Of a stretch of 64,000 nucleotides of DNA, positions 43,626 to 52,773 are shown piece after piece (the first letter of the stretch is position 1; each line of letters starts with the position of its first letter). Source of the stretch: Streptomyces sp. TRM70350 (lineage in GTDB: Bacteria > Actinomycetota > Actinomycetes > Streptomycetales > Streptomycetaceae); assembly GCF_019219825.1 (NCBI RefSeq), contig NZ_JAHUXH010000005.1, positions 124,001-188,000 of the forward strand, written 5' to 3'. Made by a program: the position numbers and the translations under genes. Under the pieces are notes generated by a model. The model was not told the origin of the DNA. It made no database searches and saw only the letters and a program-made list of their open reading frames with translations.

Positions 43626-46579
43626 GTTGTGGTGCATGTGCAGCAAGGATTCCAGGACGGAGCCGAGGTCCATGCTCTCGGCGAGGCCCTCGCGATACAG
43701 CGCCAGGGCCACGGCGCGACGGTGCCACGCTTGGGCGAGCGCTTCGCCCCAGCCCCGGGCCCGGGGCGTGATACGGCGAACGAGCGCGATGGCCTGGTCG
43801 CTGACGCCTCGCTCGACGCGAGCCGAAGGCGCGGGATGGTGCGCCAGCCACCGCGTGCCCTCGTCGGGGCCGAGCAAGCCGCAGGCGATGTCCACCATGC
43901 CGACCGCGGCCAGCGCGCGTCCGTCGACGCCGTCGGCTCCGGGGCCCTGCAGGGCGGCGAGGGCGTAGGCCGAGTCGGCCGTGAACACCGCCTCGGCACA
44001 GCGCAGGGCGGCGCCTGGGCCGTAGCGGCCGATCTCCGGGGTGTACGTGTCGAACATGAGCCCGCTGCTGAGCCCCTCGCGGCGCAGCCCGGCGCCCCAT
44101 TGGGCGACCAGCTCAGCGCAGGCGGCGTACTGTCCGGGGCTGCGGGTGCGAAGGCGCAAGCGAAGGTGGTCGAGGTCGTTCGGGGTGCAGTAGCGGATGA
44201 ACCACCACTCGGGTGTACCTGGGAGTTGGGCCACGAGCCGCGCGAGGTGAGTGCCGATCAGCTCCTCGAACTGTTCGGGATGGCTGTAGATCCTGGCGTT
44301 CAGCCAGGGTGCCTGCACCGCCCCCGGTACGGGCCCGAGGGTGCTGTTGGTGAGCACAGGAAGGAAGCCGGAAAGCGGGTCGGGGGCCGACGGGCGGACG
44401 CTGATCATCGGCAGGGCGATCTCGTGGACGTGGCCGCCGATCCAGCCGTAGCTCTCCTCGGCCGGCGCCTCCGTCAGCACGGCATGACCTTCCCGGTCCA
44501 GGTGGGTCCGCAGGACGGTGGCGTGGGCGGGCACGTCGAGTTGGAGCCGCCGCGTCCGCTCGTCCTCCCGCAGCTCCACGGCACCGTGGCAGTGCCACAA
44601 CTTCCGCCACCGGCCGAGGGCGTCCACCCACTCCCGCATCTCCGCGCCGCGGCTTGGAAGGGCATCGGCGGTCACGTTCCAGCGCCTGGGAGAGAGGATC
44701 ACGCGCCCGTAGCGGACACGCGGCAGGTACGGCAGCCGGGCGCCCAGCGGCCCCCAGTCGAAGCCGGTCCAGGCAGGGCCGAAGGCGCGGGTCAGGTGCG
44801 CCAGGAACCGGGCCAGGGGCGGGGGTTGCTTGTCCAGGGCCATGGCGTGGAAGACCTGCGGGTCCACCACGCGGCGGCGGGAGATGCTGACCAGGTACAG
44901 CCGGGTGTGCGTGGCCGTGACCGCGAGGTCGTCGACATCGATGAGCGTCGGCGCGGTGTCGTTGGAGTTGCGGTGCTCGCCCAACGGGATCACGTGCGGG
45001 AGATAAACGGGGATGCGGGCGACGTTCTCTGTATGCGGGTACAGCGGCGGGAAGGACAGCTGCGCGGTCAGCGCGTTCTCGACGCCCGTGGGAACTTGGC
45101 GGTAGACCTCCTCAAGTCCGGTGCCGGTGGCGACCGGAGTGAACCGGGAAGTGAGCGTGCCCGCGGCGCGGGCCGGTGTCACCGTGAGCGTGAAGTCCCC
45201 GCGCTCCAGGGCGGACAGGCTGTCGGCGTGCAGGCGCGCGCACATCTCCACGTGGGGCGGTGCCTCCTGCCCGGTCGGCGCCTCGCCGGCCAGACCGTCG
45301 ATCAGGTCGCCGGTGAGGACGATCTCCCTGCTGCCGTCGGCCAGCGCCTGCCAGGCCACGGCCAGCAGCCGCTCGTCACGCTCGGAAACTGCCGGTGCCG
45401 GTGCGGTCATGCGGCTCCCGGGGTACTCGGCCGGGTAGCCGAGCCCGGACGGCCGGGTCGACGACCTCCTTCACCGGCACGAGCGTGCCGGTGCCGTACC
45501 GTTCCCAGAACGCGACCTGGTACTCCTTCCAAACACCCTGGCCTGCCGGTCGGCGCGTCAGCCGCAGCAGCACGTCGGCCGCCCTCTCCATCTCCTGCGC
45601 GACGGCCTCGGGGATCCGCACCTCGGCATCCAGCCGCAGGTCGACGGCCAACGGGCTTCGACCCGCGTCGGAGAGCCCACGCAGTCGACCCGTGCGTTCC
45701 TCCCGAGCCAGCCCTTGCGCGCTCGCCGGGCGCCGGTTGTGCTCGTGCACGGCGCGTTGCACTGCTTCCAACTCGTGCAGGGCCTCCGCGGCCTGAGGCA
45801 CCGTGCCCGCGTCCACGCCGTGCAGTCGCTCGATCAGGCGGGAGAGCGGATCAGTGTCGGTCATCGGCGCGCGCAAACCGGTGATCAGGAACTTCTCGCG
45901 CACCAGCGCGCCGAGCAGTGCACCGATGGTCTGCGGCTCGGTTCGGGAGAAGGAGGCGGCTAACTGCTCGGCGAGGGCGGCGAAGCGGACCGGCCTGCGT
46001 GCCAGGGCCTCGATCACGCGGACCGCGCTGGTGCGCCGGACGGTGGCCCCCATCGGTCCACCGTGCGGGACATGCAGCCGCCCGCCGCGGCGCGCCGCCA
46101 GGTTGTTGCGGACGACATCCAGGCGCTCCAGCAGGATCGGGCACGCCTCCAGGTGGACGATGACGTCGTCTAGCCACTCGGTATCCACCCGCGCCACGGC
46201 CTGGTGTGCGTCCTCCCACCTCACGTGTGGCGTCGAACCCACGCTGGCCGCGGTGACTCCCGCGAAGAGGCCGAACGGGGTCGGTCGCCCGGGTGGCGCG
46301 CAACAAGTAGCGGACGGTGGCCATGGCGGCGCGCCGGACCTGTTTGGAGCGTGTCGGCTGCCCGGCGCAGATCGCGTCGACCCGCGTGGCGAGATCGCCG
46401 CTCGCCTGCCGGACGGCGTCGGCGAACCGCGCATCGGCCCACACCTGCCTCAGCCACCTGCCGCACGCCTCCGTGTCGGACGGGTCAGGCCACCTTGTCG
46501 GCAGACCCGTCAGCGGCATCGCGGCGGCCCGGAGCAGCGCCGCGCCTGTGTGCTGGTAGAGCTTTCCGTCGCTTCCCAT
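43626..46579 (-). pseudogene. LanB-type lantibiotic dehydratase with two frameshifts
   Basis: The family dehydrates Ser/Thr of a precursor through glutamyl-tRNA-dependent glutamylation and elimination. The start at 46579 has GGAGG upstream. Segment 1 (to about 46290) reads GKLYQHTGAALLRAAAMPL, segment 2 begins GRPTPFGLFAGVTAASV, and segment 3 begins near 45450. One extra C at each junction, in ACCCGGG and GTCCGGG, accounts for both shifts. The C-terminal elimination domain ends normally at LLHMHHNR. Total length is about 985 codons, as expected for a full LanB. It is non-functional if the shifts are real. Confidence 0.8.
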
Positions 46580-46613
46580 CCCCATGCCTCCGCCGTCAGT
46601 GCTGTGAACGAGC

Positions 46614-46643
46614 GGGGTCGGGGGCGGCAGCGCCCCCGACCCC
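46614..46643 (-). terminator. 12-bp hairpin between precursor and lanB
   Basis: GGGGTCGGGGGC, a 6-base loop, then GCCCCCGACCCC. It lies in the 79-bp gap between the FxLD precursor and lanB. Partial terminators here commonly let the precursor be made in excess over the enzyme. Confidence 0.7.
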
Positions 46644-46658
46644 GTGCACGGGCCGTCG

Positions 46659-46862
46659 TCAGACGGCGCTGGCGCAGGACGAGGCGCAGGAGGCCGCGCA
46701 CCCGTCACCGGTGCCGCACGCCTTGGGGAGCAGGTCGGCGCCGATCTCCGTGACGATGGTCAGGTCGACGTCGAACGGGTCGGCGGGCGCCTCGGGGGCG
46801 GCCGTCGCAGCGGACGCCCCGATGGTGGCCGTCATGATCGGGCTGAGCATGGTTGCGGTCAT
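46659..46862 (-). CDS. FxLD-type lanthipeptide precursor
   Basis: A 67-aa peptide. The leader contains PADPFDVDLTIVTE, the FxLD-type leader motif recognised by LanB partners. The core ends CGTGDGCAASCASSCASAV, with four Cys and several Ser/Thr for thioether rings. A GAGGAAG site lies 4 bases before the ATG. The frame is intact even though lanB and the methyltransferase downstream are broken. Confidence 0.82.
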   Translation of the reverse strand: MTATMLSPIMTATIGASAATAAPEAPADPFDVDLTIVTEIGADLLPKACGTGDGCAASCASSCASAV

Positions 46863-47047
46863 CGCACTTCCTCTTCTGTCGGAAGGTTCCGAACGGTTCG
46901 TCGTGCCGCCCGGCCTGCGTATGGATTGCCGCAGGGCCGGGTTTCTGCGTTCGCACCTTGGGTGCGGCCCCTCTCCGGTTGATCGGATTCCGTGGGGGGC
47001 ATGGATTCGGAGCATCCGGAGAGGGGGGTCGAGGACACGGGCCGGGG

Positions 47048-47224
47048 CTACCGGGACTGGCCCGCGTAGAGCGTGGTCAAGGTTGTGCCGGTCACCAGGA
47101 CGGGCAGGAACAGCACCTGGAAGGTGCCGAAGCCGAACCGACCGACGTACGTAGCCGGATGCCGCAGCACCCATCCGACCTGGCCGAGCAGCTGCAGGAG
47201 TAACCGTTGCCGCATCCGGGCCAT
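47048..47224 (-). CDS. Small membrane protein in lanthipeptide cluster
   Basis: A 58-aa protein, basic at the N-terminus (MARMRQRLLLQLL) with one hydrophobic segment FQVLFLPVLVTGTTLTTLYAG. The ATG overlaps the stop of the upstream gene, so it is translationally coupled. The role is unknown, perhaps export or immunity. Confidence 0.5.
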   Translation of the reverse strand: MARMRQRLLLQLLGQVGWVLRHPATYVGRFGFGTFQVLFLPVLVTGTTLTTLYAGQSR

Positions 47225-47631
47225 CACGCCGCCGACCGCCGTGCGACCGTGGCGCCTGCGGCATCGACGACCGCCCACGGGGTCGTGATCAGCGCTCCGG
47301 TCCGAGCCTGCCAGGCAGCGAGGTTCGCCCTGTCCTCCTCCAGATGCCCCAGCATCACGAGCAGAGGGGTGACGATCCCGGCCGCCTTCCCCTGCTCGAC
47401 CGCGGCCAAAGCGTTGTGCCAGCCCTCGCACAGGGCGCGGCTCTCGAACGGTGCCGCCCGGTCGACGTACGTCTCGACCGCCTCCCAGCCGGCATCGGCC
47501 ACGTACCGCCGTGCGCTGGCCACGCTGTGGTCGGCGGCCTCACCGAGTGACGCGGGCAGACAGGCGTACAACACGAGGCGCGTGCCCGGGGGCACCTCGT
47601 GTGGTGCGGTCTGCCTCGCACTGCCGCTCAT
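47224..47631 (-). CDS. Hypothetical protein, resolvase-N-like
   Basis: A 135-aa protein with TRLVLYACLPAS and an alpha/beta pattern like the N-terminal fold of serine recombinases, but no convincing catalytic Ser context and no DNA-binding domain. GGAGG lies 8 bases before the ATG. It is coupled to the small membrane protein and lies upstream of the lanthipeptide precursor. Confidence 0.5.
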   Translation of the reverse strand: MSGSARQTAPHEVPPGTRLVLYACLPASLGEAADHSVASARRYVADAGWEAVETYVDRAAPFESRALCEGWHNALAAVEQGKAAGIVTPLLVMLGHLEEDRANLAAWQARTGALITTPWAVVDAAGATVARRSAA

Positions 47632-47842
47632 TCCGCGTTACCTCCAGCCAGGTGAGCCGAGACGCCAAGGACCGGCGCCTCGACGAAAAGCCTCGCCGGG
47701 GGCAGTCGGCGGCGGTACGCCGTCAGCACGCCGTTTGTCCGCCGTCCGGCGGCGCGCGAGGAGGCGGAGCCGCGGCGTACCGCCGCGGCTCAGGCGTAGC
47801 GAGGCTGATCGGTCCAGTGCCAAGCGGAAACGAGAAGCGGCG

Positions 47843-48403
47843 ATGGACGCGGTGGACGAAGAGCGCCTCTGCAGGCGGACGCCAGTACGGCGTCATTGGG
47901 TGAAGCTGGCCGATTGCACCGAGCCTTCGGGCCTCGCGCGCAGACACGTACGAGAGTTCCTCGACGGGCGTGCCGCGTCGGAGCGGGTCGACGACGCCGT
48001 TCTGATCGCCTCGGAGCTCGTGGGCAACGCGCTCAGGCACACAGCCGGCGGACCGGACTGCATGTGTGTGGAGGTCTACCGGGACGTGGCGGTACTGCGC
48101 GTCCATGACGCGGGACGGGATGTCTCCAGGGTCCGGGCACGCTCTGCGGAGGAGTCGGTGGATGAGTTGACGGGCAGTGGTCTTGGACTGCTGCTCGTCG
48201 GCGAGTTGGCCTCCGCGTGGTCCGTCCGGCCGACCGCGATCGGCAAGGAAGTGGTCGTAATTCTCGCCCTGGACGCCAGCGGGCTACCCGAGCGCGACGT
48301 TCCTCCGCACATCCCAGCGGTATGTCCGTCCCTCACGGCGGAGTACCACCAACTGGACGGCGGACACGGACAGTTCGACGGCAGGGAGAGCTCGGAGGCT
48401 TGA
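47843..48403 (+). CDS. Anti-sigma-factor-like ATP-binding protein (HATPase_c)
   Basis: This 186-aa RsbW-type protein has the N box ELVGNALRHT, a reduced G1 box VLRVHDAGRD and the G2 box GSGLGLLLVGELA of the GHKL ATPase fold. Streptomyces has dozens of these stand-alone proteins, which bind sigma factors or anti-anti-sigma factors. The partner is not nearby. Its 3' end overlaps the convergent 2'-5' RNA ligase gene by 120 bp. Confidence 0.82.
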   Translation: MDAVDEERLCRRTPVRRHWVKLADCTEPSGLARRHVREFLDGRAASERVDDAVLIASELVGNALRHTAGGPDCMCVEVYRDVAVLRVHDAGRDVSRVRARSAEESVDELTGSGLGLLLVGELASAWSVRPTAIGKEVVVILALDASGLPERDVPPHIPAVCPSLTAEYHQLDGGHGQFDGRESSEA

Positions 48404-48988
48404 GACCGCTTCCACGACCGGCGCGGCGGGGCGCCGACGGTTGTTGTACGCGAGGCTCAGGTGCGGCCGGAATGCCGACGTCGGCTTCCTCGGGGCCAGA
48501 CCGACGCTACCACCTGCCTTGGCTAGCGCGTGGTGCAGCCGGAGCAGGGGTTCCCAGGGACCGAGGGACAGCCGGACGGCGCCGCGGGAGCCGGCCAGCG
48601 GCATGGCGCGTACGGAGAACGCGGAGGGCAGCAGCGCCTCGGCGTCCCGTGCCAGGCTGTCCAGCTGGCCCGGGGTGACGACGCCAGGCGTTCCGACTCG
48701 GGCGAGGGTGATGTGCAATCCGTCCGTCGGCACCGGGTCGAGGCCGAGGGGTGCCAGCTCCTTCTGGCAGTGCCCGGCGAGAGCGGCTAGCCGCTGATCA
48801 TCCGGGAAGGTCAGCATCCAGTAGTACGCGCGGCTGCCGTCCGACCAGCCGGGGCGTGCCCAGTGGTCGGTCATCTCGTCGAGTGCGCTGAACGCCGCCC
48901 AGTCGTGGGCGGCGGTGACCGCCGGGTCGTGCGTGTCGGCGGGGGGCTCGGCGGGGAACGCGGCGGGATCGGCGCTGAGTAGGGGCAC
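48284..48988 (-). CDS. 2'-5' RNA ligase / phosphodiesterase-family protein
   Basis: A 234-aa two-histidine phosphoesterase. The H-x-T/S motifs are LHITLARVG (about residue 80) and FRPHLSLAYNN (about residue 180). Members ligate or hydrolyse 2'-5' linkages in RNA or cyclic phosphates. The GTG at 48988 is chosen for AAGGAG 8 bases upstream. It overlaps the 3' end of the opposite-strand ATPase gene. Confidence 0.82.
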   Translation of the reverse strand: MPLLSADPAAFPAEPPADTHDPAVTAAHDWAAFSALDEMTDHWARPGWSDGSRAYYWMLTFPDDQRLAALAGHCQKELAPLGLDPVPTDGLHITLARVGTPGVVTPGQLDSLARDAEALLPSAFSVRAMPLAGSRGAVRLSLGPWEPLLRLHHALAKAGGSVGLAPRKPTSAFRPHLSLAYNNRRRPAAPVVEAVSSLRALPAVELSVSAVQLVVLRREGRTYRWDVRRNVALG

Positions 48989-49043
48989 CCGGCGTACTCC
49001 TTCGGCTTCACACTGCCCCGGAGTACGACGACACCGACGGCGC

Positions 49044-50384
49044 CTACGACGCGGATGACGCCATGGCCAGGGCCGCTGGCTGCGAGCTCCAGGTCCGGAA
49101 CTCGTCGCCATAATCGCGTACCGCCGGGTGATCACGCCACGGCCCGGCCTGCTCATGCAGGTCACGCGAGCGTTGGTAGACGGAGCTGATCGGTGTGTCT
49201 CCGCACAGCCGCAGGGCCTCACGGCCCAGCGCCATCGCGTGGTCGATGTCGGGCGTGCGCTGCTGCAGCAGCGCGGTGGCGACGTCGAGGCGTACGAGCG
49301 AACGGCTCCAGGAGGAGGTCGAGTGCTCCACCAGGTCGTCGATGTGTTCGGCGTCGCGCAGTACCTGGGCCGTGTTGCGCAGCGCCACGTGTGACGTGAC
49401 GGCGTTGGCCAGCGTCCTGGCCCGTCCGTACGGCTCGAAGGAGATGCAGGAGGTCAGCCCGACGGGTACCTCGTGGAGGTCGGAGAGGCGGAATGCCTGC
49501 CCGATGGTCTGCTCGACGGCACGCCGGTCGCCGGTCTTGCCGAGGGCCCGTGCCCGGCCGTTGGCGAGCAGGCGGATGGACTGGGCGTGGCGCGGGGCTC
49601 GATCGACGGCCGCGGCGGCGCAGGCGTCCGCTTCGTCGTACCTGCCAGCGTAGTAGAGGCTGAAGGAGAGGGTGCCGCACGCCCAGAGGTCGGTGTCCAG
49701 GTCGCCGATCTCACGGCTGAGTTCCCGGGCTTCGGTGCAGTACGCCTCCGAGAGCGCGAAGTCGCCAGTGTTCACCGCCATGTAGCCGAGCAGGCCGGAG
49801 GCGCGGGCGGCGACGCGGAAGAGTTCCCGGCGCGTGCGTGGGGGTTGGCGGCCGTCGAGGAGGGTGTGGGCGAGCTGCCGCACCTGACGGGCCTGGGGGC
49901 GGAGGACGTACGGCCCGTCCTGTTCGTACCGGCTGGCGATGCCCTCCAGCGAGGAGTCGAGAAAGGCAAGCGTCGCGTCGTCGGCGTTGCTGGCCGTGAG
50001 CTGCCGGGTCCGGGTGACGATGTCCAGTGGGTTCTCGTCGTCCTCGCGTGGCGGAGGCGCACTCGTCGCCTGCTGGCCCGTGCTCGACTCCTCGTCGCGG
50101 CCGTGCGCGGAGTCGCCGTCGTACGCCGTGGAGAACAGCTCGGACACGGGTCTGCCCAGCATGTGCTCCAGAACCCGGCAGGCGTCAGGACGGGGCAGAG
50201 TCAGCAACTCCCCGCCGTACCAGCGGTCGAACTGGCGTGGAGAGACCTGGAGGGACGCCAGGCGGGGGTCTCGGTCGAGCTCTGCCAGCCGGGCGGCGGC
50301 CCGCTCGTACTGGGCGGCGAAAGCCTCGTGCGTCGTCAGGTGCCGTTGCTGGAGCAGCTGCCGAAGCAGCGTTGTCCGTGGCAT
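49044..50384 (-). CDS. TPR transcriptional-regulator-like protein (NsdA-like)
   Basis: A 446-aa protein. The N-terminus (LTTHEAFAAQYERAAARLAEL, then VSPRQFDRWYGGELLTLPRP) resembles the DNA-binding-like region of streptomycete regulators related to NsdA. A long TPR-like helical region follows, containing GDFALSEAYCTEAREL and YYAGRYDEADACAAAA. AGGAGG 7 bases before the ATG at 50384 fixes the start. It is divergent from the XRE-DUF5753 gene. Confidence 0.7.
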   Translation of the reverse strand: MPRTTLLRQLLQQRHLTTHEAFAAQYERAAARLAELDRDPRLASLQVSPRQFDRWYGGELLTLPRPDACRVLEHMLGRPVSELFSTAYDGDSAHGRDEESSTGQQATSAPPPREDDENPLDIVTRTRQLTASNADDATLAFLDSSLEGIASRYEQDGPYVLRPQARQVRQLAHTLLDGRQPPRTRRELFRVAARASGLLGYMAVNTGDFALSEAYCTEARELSREIGDLDTDLWACGTLSFSLYYAGRYDEADACAAAAVDRAPRHAQSIRLLANGRARALGKTGDRRAVEQTIGQAFRLSDLHEVPVGLTSCISFEPYGRARTLANAVTSHVALRNTAQVLRDAEHIDDLVEHSTSSWSRSLVRLDVATALLQQRTPDIDHAMALGREALRLCGDTPISSVYQRSRDLHEQAGPWRDHPAVRDYGDEFRTWSSQPAALAMASSAS

Positions 50385-50605
50385 GGCCCACCCTCCTGGT
50401 ACGGCGTGCAGGACCGACGCGAAGGCGCGTGCCGGTAGCGAGGTCGTGGCCTGCTCGCCCATCGGTCGGCCGCGGCGCACGCCCGTACCAAGGCGCGCCG
50501 CGACTCCTGACAGCATGCCGACGCAACCACCAACTAGGCAATATGTCTGGTAATGTTGACCCGTATGGGTTGTAGAGGTGTCGCCGGTACGGAGAGACTT
50601 CCGGC

Positions 50606-51487
50606 ATGGCCTTGAAGAGAAGCCTGGTCCCGCAGTCGGTGTACCGGCGACAGCTCGCGGCACGGCTGAAGGAACTGCGTGACGCGACCGGGCTCACCCT
50701 CACCGAGGTCGCCGACCAACTGGAGGTCAATCAGGGGTCGCTGAGCCGGATCGAGAACGGCGAACGCGGTACGACGCCGGTCCTCGTCCGGGCACTGCTG
50801 GACCTGTACGGCGTCGTCGACGACGACCGGCGCGCTGACGTGCTCGACCTCGTACGGGCGGACAAGGAACAGCAGAAGCCCTGGTGGCGGAAGTACTCGA
50901 CGGTGCTCACCCCGACGCGCTACGACGGGTACCTCGCGCTGGAGGCCGGCGCGACGCACCTCGCCAGCTACCAGCCGATGCTCGTGCCGGGGCTGCTCCA
51001 GACCGAGGACTACGCGCGTGCCGTGATCTCCCAGATGAGGAAGGACCTGTCCCCGCCGCAGGTCGAGTCCCTGGTCAGGGTCCGCATGGAGCGGCAGAAC
51101 AGCCGCCTGGGCGGTGAGGCCCCTGCCAGGCTCTGGGCGATCCTCGACGAAGCCGTGCTGCGCAGGACGGTTGGCTCCGTTGAGGTGATGCGCGACCAGA
51201 TGCGGAAGCTGGCGGAGGCGAGCGAGCGGCCGAACGTCACCGTGCAGCTCCTGCCGTTCTCGCTCGGCGCGCATCCGGGGCTGTACGGCCCGTTCGTCAT
51301 CCTGACGTTCCCGCACCCCACGCCGGACCTGGTGTGGCTGGAGAATCCCAAGAACTCCGTGTATCTCGAGTCCCCGCAGGATGTGGAGAACTACACGGAC
51401 ATCTTCGACCAGTTGAGGAACACCGCCCTCGACCCGTCGGAGACCCGCACTCGCATCGCACGCATCAGCAAGGAGCTCGAAGAGTGA
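50606..51487 (+). CDS. XRE regulator with DUF5753 domain
   Basis: This 293-aa protein has an N-terminal XRE helix-turn-helix, LTLTEVADQLEVNQGSLSRI, followed by the DUF5753 domain with VPGLLQTEDYARAVI and HPGLYGPFVILTFP. It belongs to the large Streptomyces BldB/WhiJ-type pairings and overlaps a DUF397 gene (GTGA), its usual partner. Such pairs act as developmental switches, and a toxin-antitoxin mode has been suggested. Confidence 0.88.
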   Translation: MALKRSLVPQSVYRRQLAARLKELRDATGLTLTEVADQLEVNQGSLSRIENGERGTTPVLVRALLDLYGVVDDDRRADVLDLVRADKEQQKPWWRKYSTVLTPTRYDGYLALEAGATHLASYQPMLVPGLLQTEDYARAVISQMRKDLSPPQVESLVRVRMERQNSRLGGEAPARLWAILDEAVLRRTVGSVEVMRDQMRKLAEASERPNVTVQLLPFSLGAHPGLYGPFVILTFPHPTPDLVWLENPKNSVYLESPQDVENYTDIFDQLRNTALDPSETRTRIARISKELEE

Positions 51488-51741
51488 GCACGCCCCGCAT
51501 GGCCGCCCCTCACGACGTCACGACAACTCCCCACGACGTCGATCTGACGCACGCGCGGTGGCAGAAGAGCTCGTACAGCGGGGGTGCAAACGACTGCGTG
51601 GAAGTGGCGGAACTGAGCGAACACGCCGCAGTGCGCGACTCCAAGGACATCGGCCGTCGGCCGTTGCTGTTCTCGAAGGCCGCGATGCACGCTCTGGTCA
51701 GCGGGATCGCCCACGGGCCAATCGGCGAGCGCTGGGGCTGA
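51484..51741 (+). CDS. DUF397 protein
   Basis: An 85-aa protein with the DUF397 core WQKSSYSGGANDCVEVAEL and VRDSKD, then LLFSKAAMHALVSG. Coupled by a 4-bp overlap to the XRE-DUF5753 regulator, it is probably its small interaction partner. Confidence 0.88.
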   Translation: MSTPRMAAPHDVTTTPHDVDLTHARWQKSSYSGGANDCVEVAELSEHAAVRDSKDIGRRPLLFSKAAMHALVSGIAHGPIGERWG

Positions 51742-51773
51742 GAAGAGAGCTGGGGCGTGAGGAGGGAGCCGTG

Positions 51774-52030
51774 ATGGTCGTCGTGGCGGGCGCAGGAGTC
51801 TCCAGTCTCACGACGGGCGTGGCGCTGTTGGAAGCCGGGTTCTCCGTGCGACTCGTGGCCGAGGAGATCCCCGGGACGCACATCCCTCGCCGCCGGCGCG
51901 ATGGGGGCCATACCTTGTCGAGCCCTGGGCGAAGATCCGGGCGTGGAGCCTCACGTCGCTCGCCGTCTTCCGGAGGCCCGCCGAGAACGACGCGACCGGT
52001 GTTCGCCTGGTGAGCGCGGCGGAGGCGTAG
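51774..52030 (+). pseudogene. D-amino-acid oxidase fragment
   Basis: MVVVAGAGVSSLTTGVALLEAG is the FAD-binding GxGxxG N-terminus of D-amino-acid oxidases, preceded by GGAGGGAG. The expected SLAAGAM and WGPYLVEPWAKIRAWSL follow in two other frames, requiring two small indels near 51880-51905. A TAG then stops the sequence after about 85 codons, against about 310 in the family. Confidence 0.65.
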
Positions 52031-52105
52031 CCCTGTCGGGGGGCGCGCCCGGGAGGTCGCGCGTCGAGGCTGTGAGGGGGACCTCCTCCGCGCCGCCAGC
52101 CACAG

Positions 52106-52621
52106 TTACTCCGGCGAGGGTTCGCCGGCCACTCGCCTGCGGAGCGATTCCACCTCGGCTCGCAGCGCGGCGTTCTCCTCTTCCAGCTCTGCCTTGGTAC
52201 GGCGGCTCGCTGGAGCGCGCCGAGGGCGTGTGTTCCGGCGGCCAGCGGGCGCTGCGCTGGGAAGCTCCTCGAAGGGACCGACGGACTCGAACACCACGAT
52301 CACCGAAGGATCTTTCCCACATTCCCTGCAGCGCGCCGCGCTATGCGGCCTGGTCTCGCTCAGGAGACACACGACCTCCTGGATATGACCGCAGTAGAGG
52401 CGTACCCGCCAGCGCATGTAATCCGACGGAGACGGAGGCTGAACGGGCCTCAAAAGCTCCCGAATCCTACTGGCAGTCTCAGCAGACAACGGTGGTGCAC
52501 TGTCCACCACGCGACGAATGTACTCAGCCCTCCGTTCTCTCTCCTCCTGGAAGCGATGATCAGTTCGTGTGAGCCGATAATCGGCCAGTGGTGTGCCGTG
52601 GCTTTCGTAATTGTTCGTCAC
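52106..52621 (-). CDS. Hypothetical protein with zinc-ribbon-like and coiled-coil parts
   Basis: A 171-aa protein. YCGH and CRECG in the middle could form a Cys3-His zinc site. The last 40 residues (KAELEEENAALRAEVESLR) form a coiled coil, typical of small streptomycete proteins. The function is unknown. It lies at the edge of the defence island. Confidence 0.6.
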   Translation of the reverse strand: MTNNYESHGTPLADYRLTRTDHRFQEERERRAEYIRRVVDSAPPLSAETASRIRELLRPVQPPSPSDYMRWRVRLYCGHIQEVVCLLSETRPHSAARCRECGKDPSVIVVFESVGPFEELPSAAPAGRRNTRPRRAPASRRTKAELEEENAALRAEVESLRRRVAGEPSPE

Positions 52622-52773
52622 GATGCCGACGCTACGAGCCCGGCCAGGCCCTTGTGGCGGAAGAAGCCTGCGGCCACCTGATCCAGTGAGGGCCTCGGGC
52701 CCTGGCTCAGTCCTTCCTCACCGTGGTAGGCAACGCGTCCTACTCGTATGCCTCCTTCCAGGGGACACGGTGC

